DNA from: SIG469 sp964384255
GTDB taxonomy: Bacteria; Bacillota; Clostridia; Oscillospirales; Oscillospiraceae
Direction: 5' to 3'
Assembly: GCA_964384255.1 (NCBI GenBank)
Contig: CAYLKH010000002.1
Location: 1 to 64,000, forward strand
Length of the DNA: 64,000 nt
Of this stretch, positions 32,647-42,770 are shown piece after piece (position 1 is the first letter of the stretch; every line of letters begins with the position of its first letter). The notes below the pieces were generated by a model. The model was not told the origin of the DNA and searched no databases. It worked only from the letters and a program-made list of their open reading frames with translations. The position numbers and the translations under genes are program-made.

Positions 32647-35106
32647 ATGCCGCTGGTGGCGCGGGTAGCCGTTTCCTCTGCGACCTATGCCATTGATAAA
32701 CCCTATGAATATATCGTTCCCCAGGAGCTGAGCGGAAGCGCGGTGCCTGGATGCCGGGCGCTGGTACCCTTCGGAAAAGGCAACAAAACGGCTGAAGCCA
32801 TGATACTTTCGGTTTTTGACACCGATGTATCCAGAGAACTCAAAAGCCTCGACAGGGTGCTTGACAGCTCTCCTGTGATGGATGCTTCCGGCCTCAGGCT
32901 CGCCCTGTGGCTAAGGCAAAGATGCTTCTGCACCCTCTTTGACGTGATCAGGGCGATGCTCCCGGCCGGCCTTATGTATAAAACCAAAGACAGCATTTAC
33001 ATAGCCGCCGGGGTCGACAGGGAAACGGCATATTTGGCCGCAGGAAAGAGCAGGAAGCAAAGCTCCGTCCTTGACGTTCTGTTTGCCAACGGCGGCGAGT
33101 GTGCGTCCGATGTGCTTTTGTCAGCATTTGAGGGAAAGTTTCCCTCTGACGCGGTGAGGGAGCTTTCTAAAAAAGGTATGATCGTTACCGAAACCAGCGC
33201 TCACCGTGTAGCTGCTGACAAAACCTCCAGTATCGTCAACCTGGATATTTCTCCCGAAGAAGCGATGCTTTACGCCAATTCAAAGTCAAGATCCGCACCG
33301 ATGCAGGCTTCGGTTTTGCGCACTCTTGCAGCTGTGGGCGAGTCCTCGGTCAAGGAACTGTGCTACTTCACCGGCGCGTCTACGGCCACGGTAAACAGCC
33401 TTGTAAAAAAAGGCTTTCTTGCTGTCCGTCAGGTCGAGGTTTTCCGCAGACCCGAGATATCCCCTTCGGATATTCTGGATCGCCCGGTGCTGAGCGCTGA
33501 GCAGCAGGAGGCTTACGACGGCCTGAAAGGGCTTTTGTATTCGGGAAAACCCAATGTAGCTCTGTTGTATGGAGTTACCGGCAGCGGAAAAACTCAGGTT
33601 TATATCAGCCTGATATACGACGCTTTGAGCAAAAACAAAACCGCTCTGGTGCTTGTTCCCGAGATAGCTTTGACACCTCAGCTGATGAAGCTTTTTGCGG
33701 CTCACTTTGGAGATTCCGTAGCCATTGTCCACAGCTCTCTGCGAGCCAGCGAAAGGTATGACGAATGGAAGCGTATAAAGGCCGGTGCGGCCAGGGTCGT
33801 GGTAGGGACCAGATCGGCCGTATTCTCGCCCCTGAACAATCTGGGCGTAATAATAATCGACGAGGAACACGAACAAACCTACAAATCCGAAGCTTCTCCC
33901 AGATACCATGCAAGAGACGTGGCAAAATTCAGATGCGTCAACGAAAGCGCCCTGCTTGTGCTTGGGTCAGCAACCCCGTCCGTTGAATCCATGTACAGCG
34001 CCGTCAGGGGAAGCTACAGCCTGTTCAGGCTGCGCAGCCGATATAATCTGCGTCAAATGCCAAGGGTTTTGATCGCCGACTCCAAAAAAGAGCTTTCCTG
34101 CGGAAACTTTGGTTCTGTCGGTTCAGTTTTGGCAAGCGAGATCAGCAAAAACCTTGATCGGGGCGAACAGACCATTTTGTTCCTCAATCGGCGTGGAACC
34201 AGCAGAATGGTGTTTTGCGCCAAATGCGGGTATGTTCCCCAGTGCGACCGGTGCAGCGTTAAAATGACATATCATCAGGCTAATGGCAGACTGATGTGCC
34301 ACTATTGCGGCAGATCGGTCCCCATACCTGCCAACTGTCCCCAGTGCGGCGGAGCGTTCCAGCTTGCCGGGTTTGGCACCCAGCATCTTGAGGAAGAGCT
34401 GGAAGATATTTTCCCCGGAGTGCGGACGATCAGGATGGATGCGGACACAGTTTCGTCTACCAACAGCCACGAACAGATACTGAGCAGATTTGAGCAGGAG
34501 CAGATACCCATACTTATCGGCACCCAAATGGTGACTAAGGGCCTGGATTTTGAAAACGTTACCCTTGTTGGCGTGATCGATGCTGATGTTGCCCTCAATT
34601 CTTTTGGATTTCGCTCAAGCGAGCGGACCTTTGCCCAGATAACTCAGGTGGTTGGCAGGGCAGGGAGAGGCAATAAAGAGGGCAGAGCCGTGATTCAGAC
34701 CATGACTCCCCAGAATTCGGTACTCAGCCTTGCGTCAGCTCAGGATTACGACGGCTTTTTTGAAGAAGAGATTCAAAATCGAGAGCTGCTTAATGCGCCG
34801 CCTTTTGCCGACCACATTGTGCTGACCTTCGCCGGAATGAACGAAAACGCTGTTGAAAATTCTGCAATGCTTGCCAGGAACGTCCTTGCCAACGCCCTGA
34901 GGACCGACAACATCCCCTGCGAGGTCATTGGCCCGGCACCGGCCCAGATCGCCAGAATCAACAACAGATTCCGCTACAGGCTGACCATTGTGGGAAAAAG
35001 CGACAAGCGGGTCAGGAATATCGTTGAGCAGCTTCTGGTCCAGCACTCAAAAAATAAAATCAACAAAGGCGTTGCAGTATTTGCCGATATAAACCCTTAT
35101 GAATAA
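32647..35106 (+). CDS. priA: Primosomal helicase PriA
   Basis: 819-aa replication-restart helicase. The N-terminal DNA-binding domain is followed by a DEAH-like helicase: Walker A GVTGSGKTQ, Walker B IIDEEHEQTYK, and a zinc-binding module with eight cysteines (CAKCGYVPQCDRC, CHYCG, CPQCGG). Motifs V and VI are in GTQMVTKGLDF and QVVGRAGRG. It rebuilds replisomes at stalled forks. Confidence 0.95.
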   Translation: MPLVARVAVSSATYAIDKPYEYIVPQELSGSAVPGCRALVPFGKGNKTAEAMILSVFDTDVSRELKSLDRVLDSSPVMDASGLRLALWLRQRCFCTLFDVIRAMLPAGLMYKTKDSIYIAAGVDRETAYLAAGKSRKQSSVLDVLFANGGECASDVLLSAFEGKFPSDAVRELSKKGMIVTETSAHRVAADKTSSIVNLDISPEEAMLYANSKSRSAPMQASVLRTLAAVGESSVKELCYFTGASTATVNSLVKKGFLAVRQVEVFRRPEISPSDILDRPVLSAEQQEAYDGLKGLLYSGKPNVALLYGVTGSGKTQVYISLIYDALSKNKTALVLVPEIALTPQLMKLFAAHFGDSVAIVHSSLRASERYDEWKRIKAGAARVVVGTRSAVFSPLNNLGVIIIDEEHEQTYKSEASPRYHARDVAKFRCVNESALLVLGSATPSVESMYSAVRGSYSLFRLRSRYNLRQMPRVLIADSKKELSCGNFGSVGSVLASEISKNLDRGEQTILFLNRRGTSRMVFCAKCGYVPQCDRCSVKMTYHQANGRLMCHYCGRSVPIPANCPQCGGAFQLAGFGTQHLEEELEDIFPGVRTIRMDADTVSSTNSHEQILSRFEQEQIPILIGTQMVTKGLDFENVTLVGVIDADVALNSFGFRSSERTFAQITQVVGRAGRGNKEGRAVIQTMTPQNSVLSLASAQDYDGFFEEEIQNRELLNAPPFADHIVLTFAGMNENAVENSAMLARNVLANALRTDNIPCEVIGPAPAQIARINNRFRYRLTIVGKSDKRVRNIVEQLLVQHSKNKINKGVAVFADINPYE

Positions 35107-35125
35107 CTGGAAAGGTTTGATATAA

Positions 35126-35686
35126 ATGGCTCTTAGAAACATTCTTAAAGAGGGCGACGAAAGCCTTCTTAAAAAATCCCGTCCTATCACCCAGTTCAAC
35201 GACAGACTTTTTGAACTGCTGGACGATATGAAAGAAACCATGATGGCTTCCAACGGTGTTGGCCTTGCGGCTCCCCAGGTGGGCGTACTTCGCAGAGTGG
35301 TTGTTGTGCTTGATGTTGATACAGAAGAGATCTTTGAACTTATCAACCCCGAGATTATTCTGGCCGAGGGCGAGCAGGACGGCCCTGAGGGCTGCCTGAG
35401 TCTGCCTGATACCTGGGGCCTTGTTAAGCGCCCTGACCATGTTATAGTCAAAGCTCAGGACAGAAACGGTGACGAATTCACTGTTGAAGGCTATGACCTT
35501 CTTGCCCGTGCATTCTGCCACGAATGTGACCATCTGGAGGGCGTGTTGTTCCGTCAGCACGCATATCAGTTCCTTACTCAGCAGGAGCTGGACGAATATT
35601 ATGCCCAGCAGGACAGGGAGTATGACGAAGAAGTGATGGATGGGTACATGGAAGATGATCTCACCGAGGACGGAGATCTGCAATGA
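35126..35686 (+). CDS. def: Peptide deformylase
   Basis: 186-aa metalloenzyme removing the formyl group from nascent proteins. All three motifs are present: GVGLAAPQVG, EGCLSLP and CHECDHLEG (HExxDH core). The C-terminal tail after residue 165 is acidic. Overlaps fmt by 4 nt, the classic def-fmt pair. Confidence 0.95.
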   Translation: MALRNILKEGDESLLKKSRPITQFNDRLFELLDDMKETMMASNGVGLAAPQVGVLRRVVVVLDVDTEEIFELINPEIILAEGEQDGPEGCLSLPDTWGLVKRPDHVIVKAQDRNGDEFTVEGYDLLARAFCHECDHLEGVLFRQHAYQFLTQQELDEYYAQQDREYDEEVMDGYMEDDLTEDGDLQ

Positions 35687-36612
35687 GAATAGTATTCATG
35701 GGTACTCCCGATTTTGCGGAAGTATGTCTGAGCCGTCTTTATGATGACGGTCACGAAATTGTAGCGGTTTATTCCAAACCGGATATGCCCAAAAATCGGG
35801 GCATGAAGCTCCAGATGACTCCGGTAAAGGAGTTTGCTCTGTCCAAAGGGATCCAGGTCATCCAGCCCGTTTCCCTTAAGGACGAATCGGTCCAGGCTCA
35901 GCTTAAGGGCTTTGAACCGGAGCTTATTGTTGTTGTGGCTTATGGAAAGCTGCTGCCAAAGGCTGTGCTTGATATCCCTCGCTATGGCTGCGTAAATGTT
36001 CATGCTTCGCTGCTGCCGGAATACCGTGGTTCTGCGCCGATTCAATGGTCGGTCATCAATGGCAACAAAATCACCGGCGTCACGACCATGATGATGGCTG
36101 AGGGCATGGATACCGGCGACATCATCGATACCATATCCACCGAGATCGGTGAAAACGAAACTTCCCAGGAGCTGTGGGACAGAATGGCCCTGCTGGGCGC
36201 TGAGCTGATTTCAAAAACTGTCAGAGATTTTGAAAACGGCAGCATCACCCTGACCCCTCAGGATGATTCCATGGCCACTCATGCCCCAATGCTTACCAAA
36301 GAGCTTTCTCCGATCGACTGGAACAGATCTGCCCGGCAGATCCACGATCAGGTAAGGGGACTCATACCCTGGCCTGTGGCTACTGCTGTTTTTGGCAATA
36401 AGAGGTTCCGTATATTTGAAACCCGGGTCCTTGACAAATCATCCCGCCACCCTGCCGGGAGCATTATTTCCGCCGGAAAAGACGGCCTTGAGATAGTCTG
36501 CGGTGATGGTCAGCTGATCCTGGTCAGAACTATCCAGGCTGACGGGGGAAAACGTATGGCCGCCGCCGATTATCTGCGGGGCCACCCAAACGATTTTTCA
36601 ATAACAGACTAA
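35683..36612 (+). CDS. fmt: Methionyl-tRNA formyltransferase
   Basis: 309-aa enzyme formylating initiator Met-tRNA. N-terminal MRIVFMGTPDFA and the 10-formyl-THF-binding catalytic loop HASLLPEYRGSAPIQW are clear; the C-terminal OB-like domain (FGNKRFRIFETRVL) contacts tRNA. Coupled to def. Confidence 0.95.
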   Translation: MRIVFMGTPDFAEVCLSRLYDDGHEIVAVYSKPDMPKNRGMKLQMTPVKEFALSKGIQVIQPVSLKDESVQAQLKGFEPELIVVVAYGKLLPKAVLDIPRYGCVNVHASLLPEYRGSAPIQWSVINGNKITGVTTMMMAEGMDTGDIIDTISTEIGENETSQELWDRMALLGAELISKTVRDFENGSITLTPQDDSMATHAPMLTKELSPIDWNRSARQIHDQVRGLIPWPVATAVFGNKRFRIFETRVLDKSSRHPAGSIISAGKDGLEIVCGDGQLILVRTIQADGGKRMAAADYLRGHPNDFSITD

Positions 36613-36624
36613 CAGGAGACAAAA

Positions 36625-37944
36625 ATGCCAAATCCTCGGGAAACTGCCCTTAGCGCCCTGGTGGCCATGCGTCGCAGCGGCGCGTGGTCTGACGGCGTAC
36701 TTAAGGACCTTATTAAAAGAGACGGGCTTGACCCCCGTGACGCTGCTCTCGCCACCAGAATCTGTGGCGGAGTGCTGCAAAACCTTTTGCTTTGCGATCA
36801 TTATATATCTGCTTTTTGCAGCACAAGAATAGACAAATTGCAGCCCATAATCAGAGACATCCTGAGGATAGGGGTTTATCAAATCGTTTTTTTAGACCGT
36901 GTACCCCAAAGCGCCGCAGTTAACGAGGCTGTTTCATCGGCGAAAAAGCACGCAAATCCCCGGGCGGCAGGCATGGTAAACGGTGTTCTCAGATCCCTTT
37001 GCCGTAATCTTGGCAGCCTGCCCGAGCCTGATGCTGAGCATTATCTTTCTGTCAAATACAGTCATCCCCAGTGGCTTTGCGATGCCCTGTCCCAAAGTGT
37101 GGGCGCTGACCATCTGGAGCCGCTGCTGGCTGCCAACAATACTTCCCCTATGACCGTTGCCCAAATCAATACTACAAAATTCACTGCCGCCGAAGCAAAG
37201 GAGCTGCTTTCGGCCGATGGTGTTGAATATTATCCTCACAGCTGGATGGATAACTGTCTGCTGCTTAAAGATACCGGCAACATCGAGTCCCTCACCGCCT
37301 TTGAGGCTGGGGCTATAACCATTCAGGATGCCGCTGCCAAACTGGCAGTAGCCATAAGCGGAGCCAGACCCGGAGATACGGTCATCGATGGCTGCGCCGC
37401 TCCCGGTGGGAAGTCCTTTGCGGCAGCGATACAGATGGATGACAGGGGCAGGGTCATGGCCTTTGATATCCATCAGCACAAGATAAAGCTCATTTCATCC
37501 GGAGCTGAGAGGCTTGGTCTTGGTTGTATTCAGGCAGCTCAGGGCAATGGAAAGCAGCCTGACCCTGAGCTTTTTGAAACGGCGGACGTGGTCCTGGCAG
37601 ATGTACCCTGCTCGGGCTTTGGCGTTATCAGGAAAAAGCCTGAAATCAGGTTTAAAAATCAGCAGGATGCTCAAAACATGCCGTCAGTCCAGCTGGATAT
37701 CCTTAACGGCCTTTCAAAATGCGTCAAACCCGGTGGCGTGCTTGTGTATTCCACCTGCACTCTCCTTAATGAAGAAAACCGCCAGGTGGTAGAAGCCTTT
37801 TTAAAGGATAACGACTCTTTTATAACCGAAGCCTTTGATACTCCTGTGGGCAGGGCTGAAAACGGTATGCTTACCCTTTTGCCCCATCTTCACGATACTG
37901 ACGGCTTTTTTATTTGTAAGCTGAGGAAGAAAAATGGAAACTAA
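36625..37944 (+). CDS. rsmB: 16S rRNA m5C967 methyltransferase RsmB
   Basis: 439-aa protein with an N-terminal NusB-like RNA-binding domain (about residues 1-140) and a SAM-dependent m5C methyltransferase domain. The cofactor site is DGCAAPGGKSF and the two catalytic cysteines are in DVPCSGFG and YSTCTLL. The stop overlaps the rlmN start by 11 nt. Confidence 0.93.
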   Translation: MPNPRETALSALVAMRRSGAWSDGVLKDLIKRDGLDPRDAALATRICGGVLQNLLLCDHYISAFCSTRIDKLQPIIRDILRIGVYQIVFLDRVPQSAAVNEAVSSAKKHANPRAAGMVNGVLRSLCRNLGSLPEPDAEHYLSVKYSHPQWLCDALSQSVGADHLEPLLAANNTSPMTVAQINTTKFTAAEAKELLSADGVEYYPHSWMDNCLLLKDTGNIESLTAFEAGAITIQDAAAKLAVAISGARPGDTVIDGCAAPGGKSFAAAIQMDDRGRVMAFDIHQHKIKLISSGAERLGLGCIQAAQGNGKQPDPELFETADVVLADVPCSGFGVIRKKPEIRFKNQQDAQNMPSVQLDILNGLSKCVKPGGVLVYSTCTLLNEENRQVVEAFLKDNDSFITEAFDTPVGRAENGMLTLLPHLHDTDGFFICKLRKKNGN

Positions 37945-38965
37945 GACAGATATCAAATCCCTTGATCTCCAGGAGCTGAAAGCCGCATTTGCCCAGATGG
38001 GCCAGCCGGCTTACAGAGCCGGTCAGGTATATAAATGGCTCCACAGCGCCGTGACCTCCTTTGACGAAATGAGCAACCTGCCAAAGCAGCTGCGCAGTCA
38101 GCTGGATGACACTTATTATATAAACGTTCCTGTTCCGGTCAAAAAGCAGGTATCAAAGCTGGACGGGACCATCAAATATCTTTGGCGTCTGAGGGACGAT
38201 ACCTATATCGAATCTGTTGTTATGAGCTATCACCATGGCAACACCATATGCATTTCGTCTCAGGTCGGTTGCCGGATGGGCTGCGCCTTCTGCGCATCTA
38301 CCCTGAACGGCAAGGTTCGTGATCTGGCGCCATCGGAGATGCTTGACCAGGTCATGTTCGGTCAAAAGGATTCCGGGAAAAAGATTTCCAACATTGTCCT
38401 TATGGGTACCGGTGAGCCGCTGGATAATTATGACAACGTTATGAAATTTCTCGACCTGGTAAACAGCAGCCAGGGCATGAATATCGGTATGCGCCATATT
38501 TCCCTTTCTACCTGCGGCCTGGCTGACAGGATAGATGCCCTTGCTGAGCGTGATCTTCAGCTTACGCTTTCTGTTTCTCTCCATGCCCCTGACGACCAGA
38601 TAAGGAACACTATCATGCCTGTCAACAGAGGATATAACGTCAGCCGCCTTATCGGCTCCTGCCGGAGCTACTTTGAGAAAACCGGCAGACGCATTTCCTT
38701 TGAATACGCTATGATAAAAGACGTTAACGACAGCCTTGAATGCGCGGCAAAGCTGGTTTCTTTGCTTAAAGGGATGCCGACCCATGTTAATCTTATTCCG
38801 CTTAATAATGTGGACGAAAGTCCTCTTAAGCCCAGCTCCGCTGAAACGGTCAGAGCATTTCAGCAATATCTGGAAAGTAAGGGCGTAACCGCAACGGTCA
38901 GAAGGAGCCTGGGCGGCGATATTGACGCTGCCTGCGGTCAGCTGAGAAGACGATATGGCGCCTGA
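37934..38965 (+). CDS. rlmN: 23S rRNA/tRNA adenine C2-methyltransferase RlmN
   Basis: 343-aa radical-SAM enzyme methylating A2503 of 23S rRNA. The 4Fe-4S motif is GCRMGCAFCAST (CxxxCxxC). GTGEP and the C-terminal catalytic Cys in DIDAACGQL are present. Normal length. Confidence 0.95.
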   Translation: METKTDIKSLDLQELKAAFAQMGQPAYRAGQVYKWLHSAVTSFDEMSNLPKQLRSQLDDTYYINVPVPVKKQVSKLDGTIKYLWRLRDDTYIESVVMSYHHGNTICISSQVGCRMGCAFCASTLNGKVRDLAPSEMLDQVMFGQKDSGKKISNIVLMGTGEPLDNYDNVMKFLDLVNSSQGMNIGMRHISLSTCGLADRIDALAERDLQLTLSVSLHAPDDQIRNTIMPVNRGYNVSRLIGSCRSYFEKTGRRISFEYAMIKDVNDSLECAAKLVSLLKGMPTHVNLIPLNNVDESPLKPSSAETVRAFQQYLESKGVTATVRRSLGGDIDAACGQLRRRYGA

Positions 38966-39025
38966 TATGGACGGTTTTTACTGCTAAGAAAGGATACTTT
39001 TTCTTCAAAAGTCACGGTGATGGTT

Positions 39026-39742
39026 ATGAAAGCCTTTGGAATGTCTGATAAAGGACTGGTTCGTGCTGAGAATCAGGACGCATACAGAATCATAACTCTG
39101 TCTGATAACAGCCAGTGCTGCGTTGTTTGCGACGGCATGGGCGGCCACAACGCAGGAAATGTTGCCAGCACCTTTGCCATCGACGGATTTATTGATGCTC
39201 TGGACGCTCGACTTAAGGCGGGTGTAGACCCTCATATTGCTGTTGAGCAGGCCTGCCGCCGCGCAAACGAGATCGTTTTTGACGCAGCGGCCAGAAACCC
39301 CCTGCTTTCCGGCATGGGTACGACCCTTGTGGCGGCAGTAGTCAGCGACGATAATGTCATAATCGCCAACGTTGGTGACAGCCGCGCCTATCATATCTTT
39401 GGCGGAAACATATATCAGATCACCTGTGACCATTCCCTGGTCGCCGGATTGATCGAAAAAGGCGAGATCACGCCGGAGCAGGCAAAAACTCACCCCAGAC
39501 GGAACCTTATCACCCGGGCTCTGGGAACCGAAGAAACCGTTATCTGCGACATATTTGAGATCGATCCTTACCTTGGTGGTTTCATTGTGCTGTGTTCCGA
39601 CGGGCTGTCGAACCTGATTGCAGATCAGGAAATACGCCAGCTTATCAAAGGTGCCGACGAAGTCAGCTGTAAGGCGCTTATGGACCTTACCTTTGAACGG
39701 GGCGCGACGGATAATGTGACCATACTTATTATTGAACTGTGA
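39026..39742 (+). CDS. prpC: PP2C-type Ser/Thr phosphatase
   Basis: 238-aa protein phosphatase. The metal-binding motifs are RAENQDA, VVCDGMGGHNAGN, NVGDSRAY, and near the end SDGLSNL and ATDNVTILI. It reverses the kinase encoded next. Start is taken as ATG 39026 by family length; GTG 39017 and ATG 39020 are possible, and no strong ribosome site decides. Confidence 0.92.
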   Translation: MKAFGMSDKGLVRAENQDAYRIITLSDNSQCCVVCDGMGGHNAGNVASTFAIDGFIDALDARLKAGVDPHIAVEQACRRANEIVFDAAARNPLLSGMGTTLVAAVVSDDNVIIANVGDSRAYHIFGGNIYQITCDHSLVAGLIEKGEITPEQAKTHPRRNLITRALGTEETVICDIFEIDPYLGGFIVLCSDGLSNLIADQEIRQLIKGADEVSCKALMDLTFERGATDNVTILIIEL

Positions 39743-39761
39743 CCCGAAAGGGGGGAATCCA

Positions 39762-41828
39762 ATGGACAAATATACAGGTATGCTGCTGGACGGCAGATAC
39801 GAATTGCTTGAGCCAATAGGCTACGGCGGCATGGCGGTGGTTTATAAAGCCCGTTGTCACAGGCTCAACCGCCTTGTAGCTGTTAAAATACTTAAAGAAG
39901 AATACTCAAAAGACGCTGACTTCAAGCGCAGATTTGAAACCGAATCCAGGGCTGTTGCCATGCTGTCTCATCCAAACATCGTATCCGTTTACGATGTCAG
40001 CCGGTCCGAAGGACTGGAATATATTGTGATGGAGCTTATCGACGGAATGTCTCTTAAGGACTATATGCTCAAAAGAGGCAGATTGGGCTGGCGGGAGACG
40101 CTGCACTTTGCGACCCTTATAGCCAAAGCTCTTGAACACGCTCACAGCAGGGGAGTTATCCACCGCGATATCAAGCCCCACAATATTATGGTGCTGAGAG
40201 ACGGCAGCGTTAAGGTCGCCGACTTCGGCATCGCCAGATTCACCACCTCTCAGCATACCCTTACACAGGAAGCATTGGGTTCTGTTCACTATATTTCCCC
40301 CGAACAGGCCCGGGGAAGTCAGCTGGATGCCAGGACGGATATTTATTCTCTTGGCGTTGTTATGTACGAGATGATGACCGGGCGCCTGCCTTACGACGGC
40401 GAATCTCCCGTTGCGGTGGCCATTGCTCATATTAACTCGTCTCCGATACTTCCCCATGAAATTGCCGACGACATACCTCCCGGCCTGGAATATATTGCCA
40501 TGAAGGCCATGACTGCCGACCTGAGTAAACGGTATGCCTCGGCTTCGGATATGTGCGAGGACCTTGAGGCGTTCAGAAAAGATCCTGAGATACTGTTTGA
40601 CCAGCCAAAGTCTCCCGAACCCAAAGTGCCTGTGGCAAAACCGGCAGAAGCTTCGACCAGGGTTCCCGATAAGTCAAAGACCGAAAGAAAAGCTCCCAGC
40701 AAAAAATCACCTTCCACAAAGCAAAAAACAGAAGGTAAGAACAAAGCCGGAGTGATCGCGGCAGTGGCCTGTATTCTGCTGTTTGCTGCCGGATTGATAT
40801 ATTTTCTTTGCAGCTTCCTGCTGGACGATATTTTTACCCAGAACAAAACCGTCATCGTTCCACAGTTTATTGGTGTAAACTACGACGCTATCTCCAACGA
40901 TGATTATCCCGAATTCAATATCGAGCTTGAAGCGACCAAAAGCAGCGACCAGTATGTAGAAGGTGTCGTCATGAGCCAGAACCCCGAGTCGGGCAGAGAG
41001 GTCAAGTCCGGTGCCACAATTAAGCTTACTGTAAGTTCTGGCGAAAACATTGATACCATGCCGGATGTTGTCAATACTCAGCAGCAGGTGGCCATGATGA
41101 CGCTGGATTCCCTGTCCGTAATGATAGATCTGGTCCTTGAGCAGGAATATTCCGACTATGTAGAGGGCTATGTTATCAGGACAGATCCCGTTGCCGACAC
41201 TATTCTCCATGATGGCGACAAGATCACGCTGGTCGTAAGCCTCGGACCCAAGGAAGAAACAGTCGTTATGCCCAGCCTGATCGGACTGACCGAAAGCGAG
41301 GCCGAGCTGCTGCTTATGGATTCCGGGCTTAAGCTTGGCGAGGTAAGAGAATTTGAAAACGACGAAATGCCTGTAGGCGCGGTATACTTCCAAAGCGTTT
41401 CTCATGGCACAACTGTCGCTCCCGGCACCAGTGTAAACCTTTATATCAGCCTGGGTACCCCAGACGACGAGGACGAACAGCAGCCCGAAGAACCCGAAGA
41501 GACAGAAGAACCCGAGGAAACACGACCTCCCGAGGAAAGTCCGGAGTCGTCACCAAGCCTTTCTGTTTCGCCTTCGATAGACGCAGACATCGTGCTGCCC
41601 TCTGAGGAAGAAACTCCCGTACTCCGTGACGTTATAATCAAGCTGCCTCAGGATGTTGTCTCGGTTAAGGTCACTGTCAAGCTGAACCAGGAAACTGTTT
41701 ATGAAAACGTAGTTTTGTGCGACAGCGATTTTCTTACCTGCTCCATTTCCGGTACGGGACAGCAATTTATGGACATTTACTTTGATGATATTTTAAAATA
41801 CTCCGATGTGGTGGATTTCAGCTCATGA
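39762..41828 (+). CDS. prkC: PASTA-domain Ser/Thr protein kinase
   Basis: 688-aa membrane kinase (PrkC/Stk type). Kinase domain at about residues 1-270: Gly-loop IGYGGMAVVY, VAVKILKEE, HRDIKPHNIMV, VADFGIARF, SPEQARG. A Lys/Pro-rich juxtamembrane stretch precedes the membrane helix (about 335-358), then three extracellular PASTA repeats (PQFIGVNYDAIS; MPDVVNTQQQVA; MPSLIGLTESEAE), an acidic Pro/Glu linker and a final beta-rich segment. PASTA repeats sense muropeptides/lipid II. ATG 39762 follows AAAGGGGGG. Overlaps rsgA by 4 nt. Confidence 0.95.
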   Translation: MDKYTGMLLDGRYELLEPIGYGGMAVVYKARCHRLNRLVAVKILKEEYSKDADFKRRFETESRAVAMLSHPNIVSVYDVSRSEGLEYIVMELIDGMSLKDYMLKRGRLGWRETLHFATLIAKALEHAHSRGVIHRDIKPHNIMVLRDGSVKVADFGIARFTTSQHTLTQEALGSVHYISPEQARGSQLDARTDIYSLGVVMYEMMTGRLPYDGESPVAVAIAHINSSPILPHEIADDIPPGLEYIAMKAMTADLSKRYASASDMCEDLEAFRKDPEILFDQPKSPEPKVPVAKPAEASTRVPDKSKTERKAPSKKSPSTKQKTEGKNKAGVIAAVACILLFAAGLIYFLCSFLLDDIFTQNKTVIVPQFIGVNYDAISNDDYPEFNIELEATKSSDQYVEGVVMSQNPESGREVKSGATIKLTVSSGENIDTMPDVVNTQQQVAMMTLDSLSVMIDLVLEQEYSDYVEGYVIRTDPVADTILHDGDKITLVVSLGPKEETVVMPSLIGLTESEAELLLMDSGLKLGEVREFENDEMPVGAVYFQSVSHGTTVAPGTSVNLYISLGTPDDEDEQQPEEPEETEEPEETRPPEESPESSPSLSVSPSIDADIVLPSEEETPVLRDVIIKLPQDVVSVKVTVKLNQETVYENVVLCDSDFLTCSISGTGQQFMDIYFDDILKYSDVVDFSS

Positions 41829-42718
41829 TTAGTGGAAGGATCGTTAAAGCGCTGAGCGGCTTTTATTATGTACAGACAGAAAATGGCCTGATCGAATGCC
41901 GCGCCAGAGGAAAGTTCCGGCTTGAAAGCCTCTCGCCACTGGTGGGTGATATAGTCCAGATCGAACTTCAGGGCGAGGATCGGGGATACGTTATGGGCAT
42001 TGACCCGCGGAAAAACTGGTTTGTCCGCCCGGCAGTAGCAAACATCGACCAGCTGGTAGTCATCGCTTCGGCAGTGATACCAATAACCGACCCATACCTT
42101 ATTGACCGGGTGTCGGTCATTGCCGAGCTTAAAGATGTTGATGTGCTGATCTGCCTTAACAAGGCAGATATGGATCCGGCCGACAGGCTGTACGACATTT
42201 ACTCAAAAGCCGGCTTCCGGGTGATACGCACCAGTGCGGCTACCGGCCTTGGTGTTGACGAACTGAAACAGGCGGTTGCCGGAAAGCTAAACGCCTTTAC
42301 AGGGAACTCCGGCGTTGGAAAATCCAGCCTGCTCAATCGGCTCGAACCCGGGATCGACCTTAAGGTCAGCGAGGTCAGCGATAAACTTGGGCGGGGAAGA
42401 CACACCACCCGCCACGTTGAGCTGATATCTCTCAGCTTTGGCGCATATGTTGCCGATACCCCCGGCTTTTCGTCCTTCGATGCCGATCAGGAGGATCCTA
42501 TCCTTCCCGAAAGGCTGCCTTATGGATTTATCGATTTTGCCGATTATATTGGCAGCTGCCGATTTGTAAACTGCTCCCACACAAAGGAAAAGGGCTGCGC
42601 CATTTTGCAGGCCCTGGATGACGGAGCCATCTGCCCCAGCAGGCACGAAAGCTATGTCAGACTGAGGCAACAGGCTAACCAGATAAAGCCCTGGGAGCTT
42701 AAGCAGAACCACAATTGA
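41825..42718 (+). CDS. rsgA: Ribosome small-subunit GTPase RsgA
   Basis: 297-aa circularly permuted GTPase for 30S maturation. OB-fold N-terminus, then G4 LNKAD, G1 GNSGVGKSSLLNRL, G3 DTPGFSSF, and a C-terminal zinc site CRFVNCSHTKEKGC. Position after prkC is the standard Firmicute order. Confidence 0.95.
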   Translation: MISGRIVKALSGFYYVQTENGLIECRARGKFRLESLSPLVGDIVQIELQGEDRGYVMGIDPRKNWFVRPAVANIDQLVVIASAVIPITDPYLIDRVSVIAELKDVDVLICLNKADMDPADRLYDIYSKAGFRVIRTSAATGLGVDELKQAVAGKLNAFTGNSGVGKSSLLNRLEPGIDLKVSEVSDKLGRGRHTTRHVELISLSFGAYVADTPGFSSFDADQEDPILPERLPYGFIDFADYIGSCRFVNCSHTKEKGCAILQALDDGAICPSRHESYVRLRQQANQIKPWELKQNHN

Positions 42719-42734
42719 ACCGGTGTCCGTCTTC

Positions 42735-42770
42735 AACTCCTCCGCATAGTATGGTGCGGGGGAGTTTTTT
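42735..42770 (+). terminator. Terminator after rsgA that also holds a ribosome site
   Basis: AACTCCTCCGCA pairs with TGCGGGGGAGTT (one G-T pair), then TTTTTT. The right arm contains GGGGGAG, which is the only ribosome site for the small ORF starting at 42771. Confidence 0.85.
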
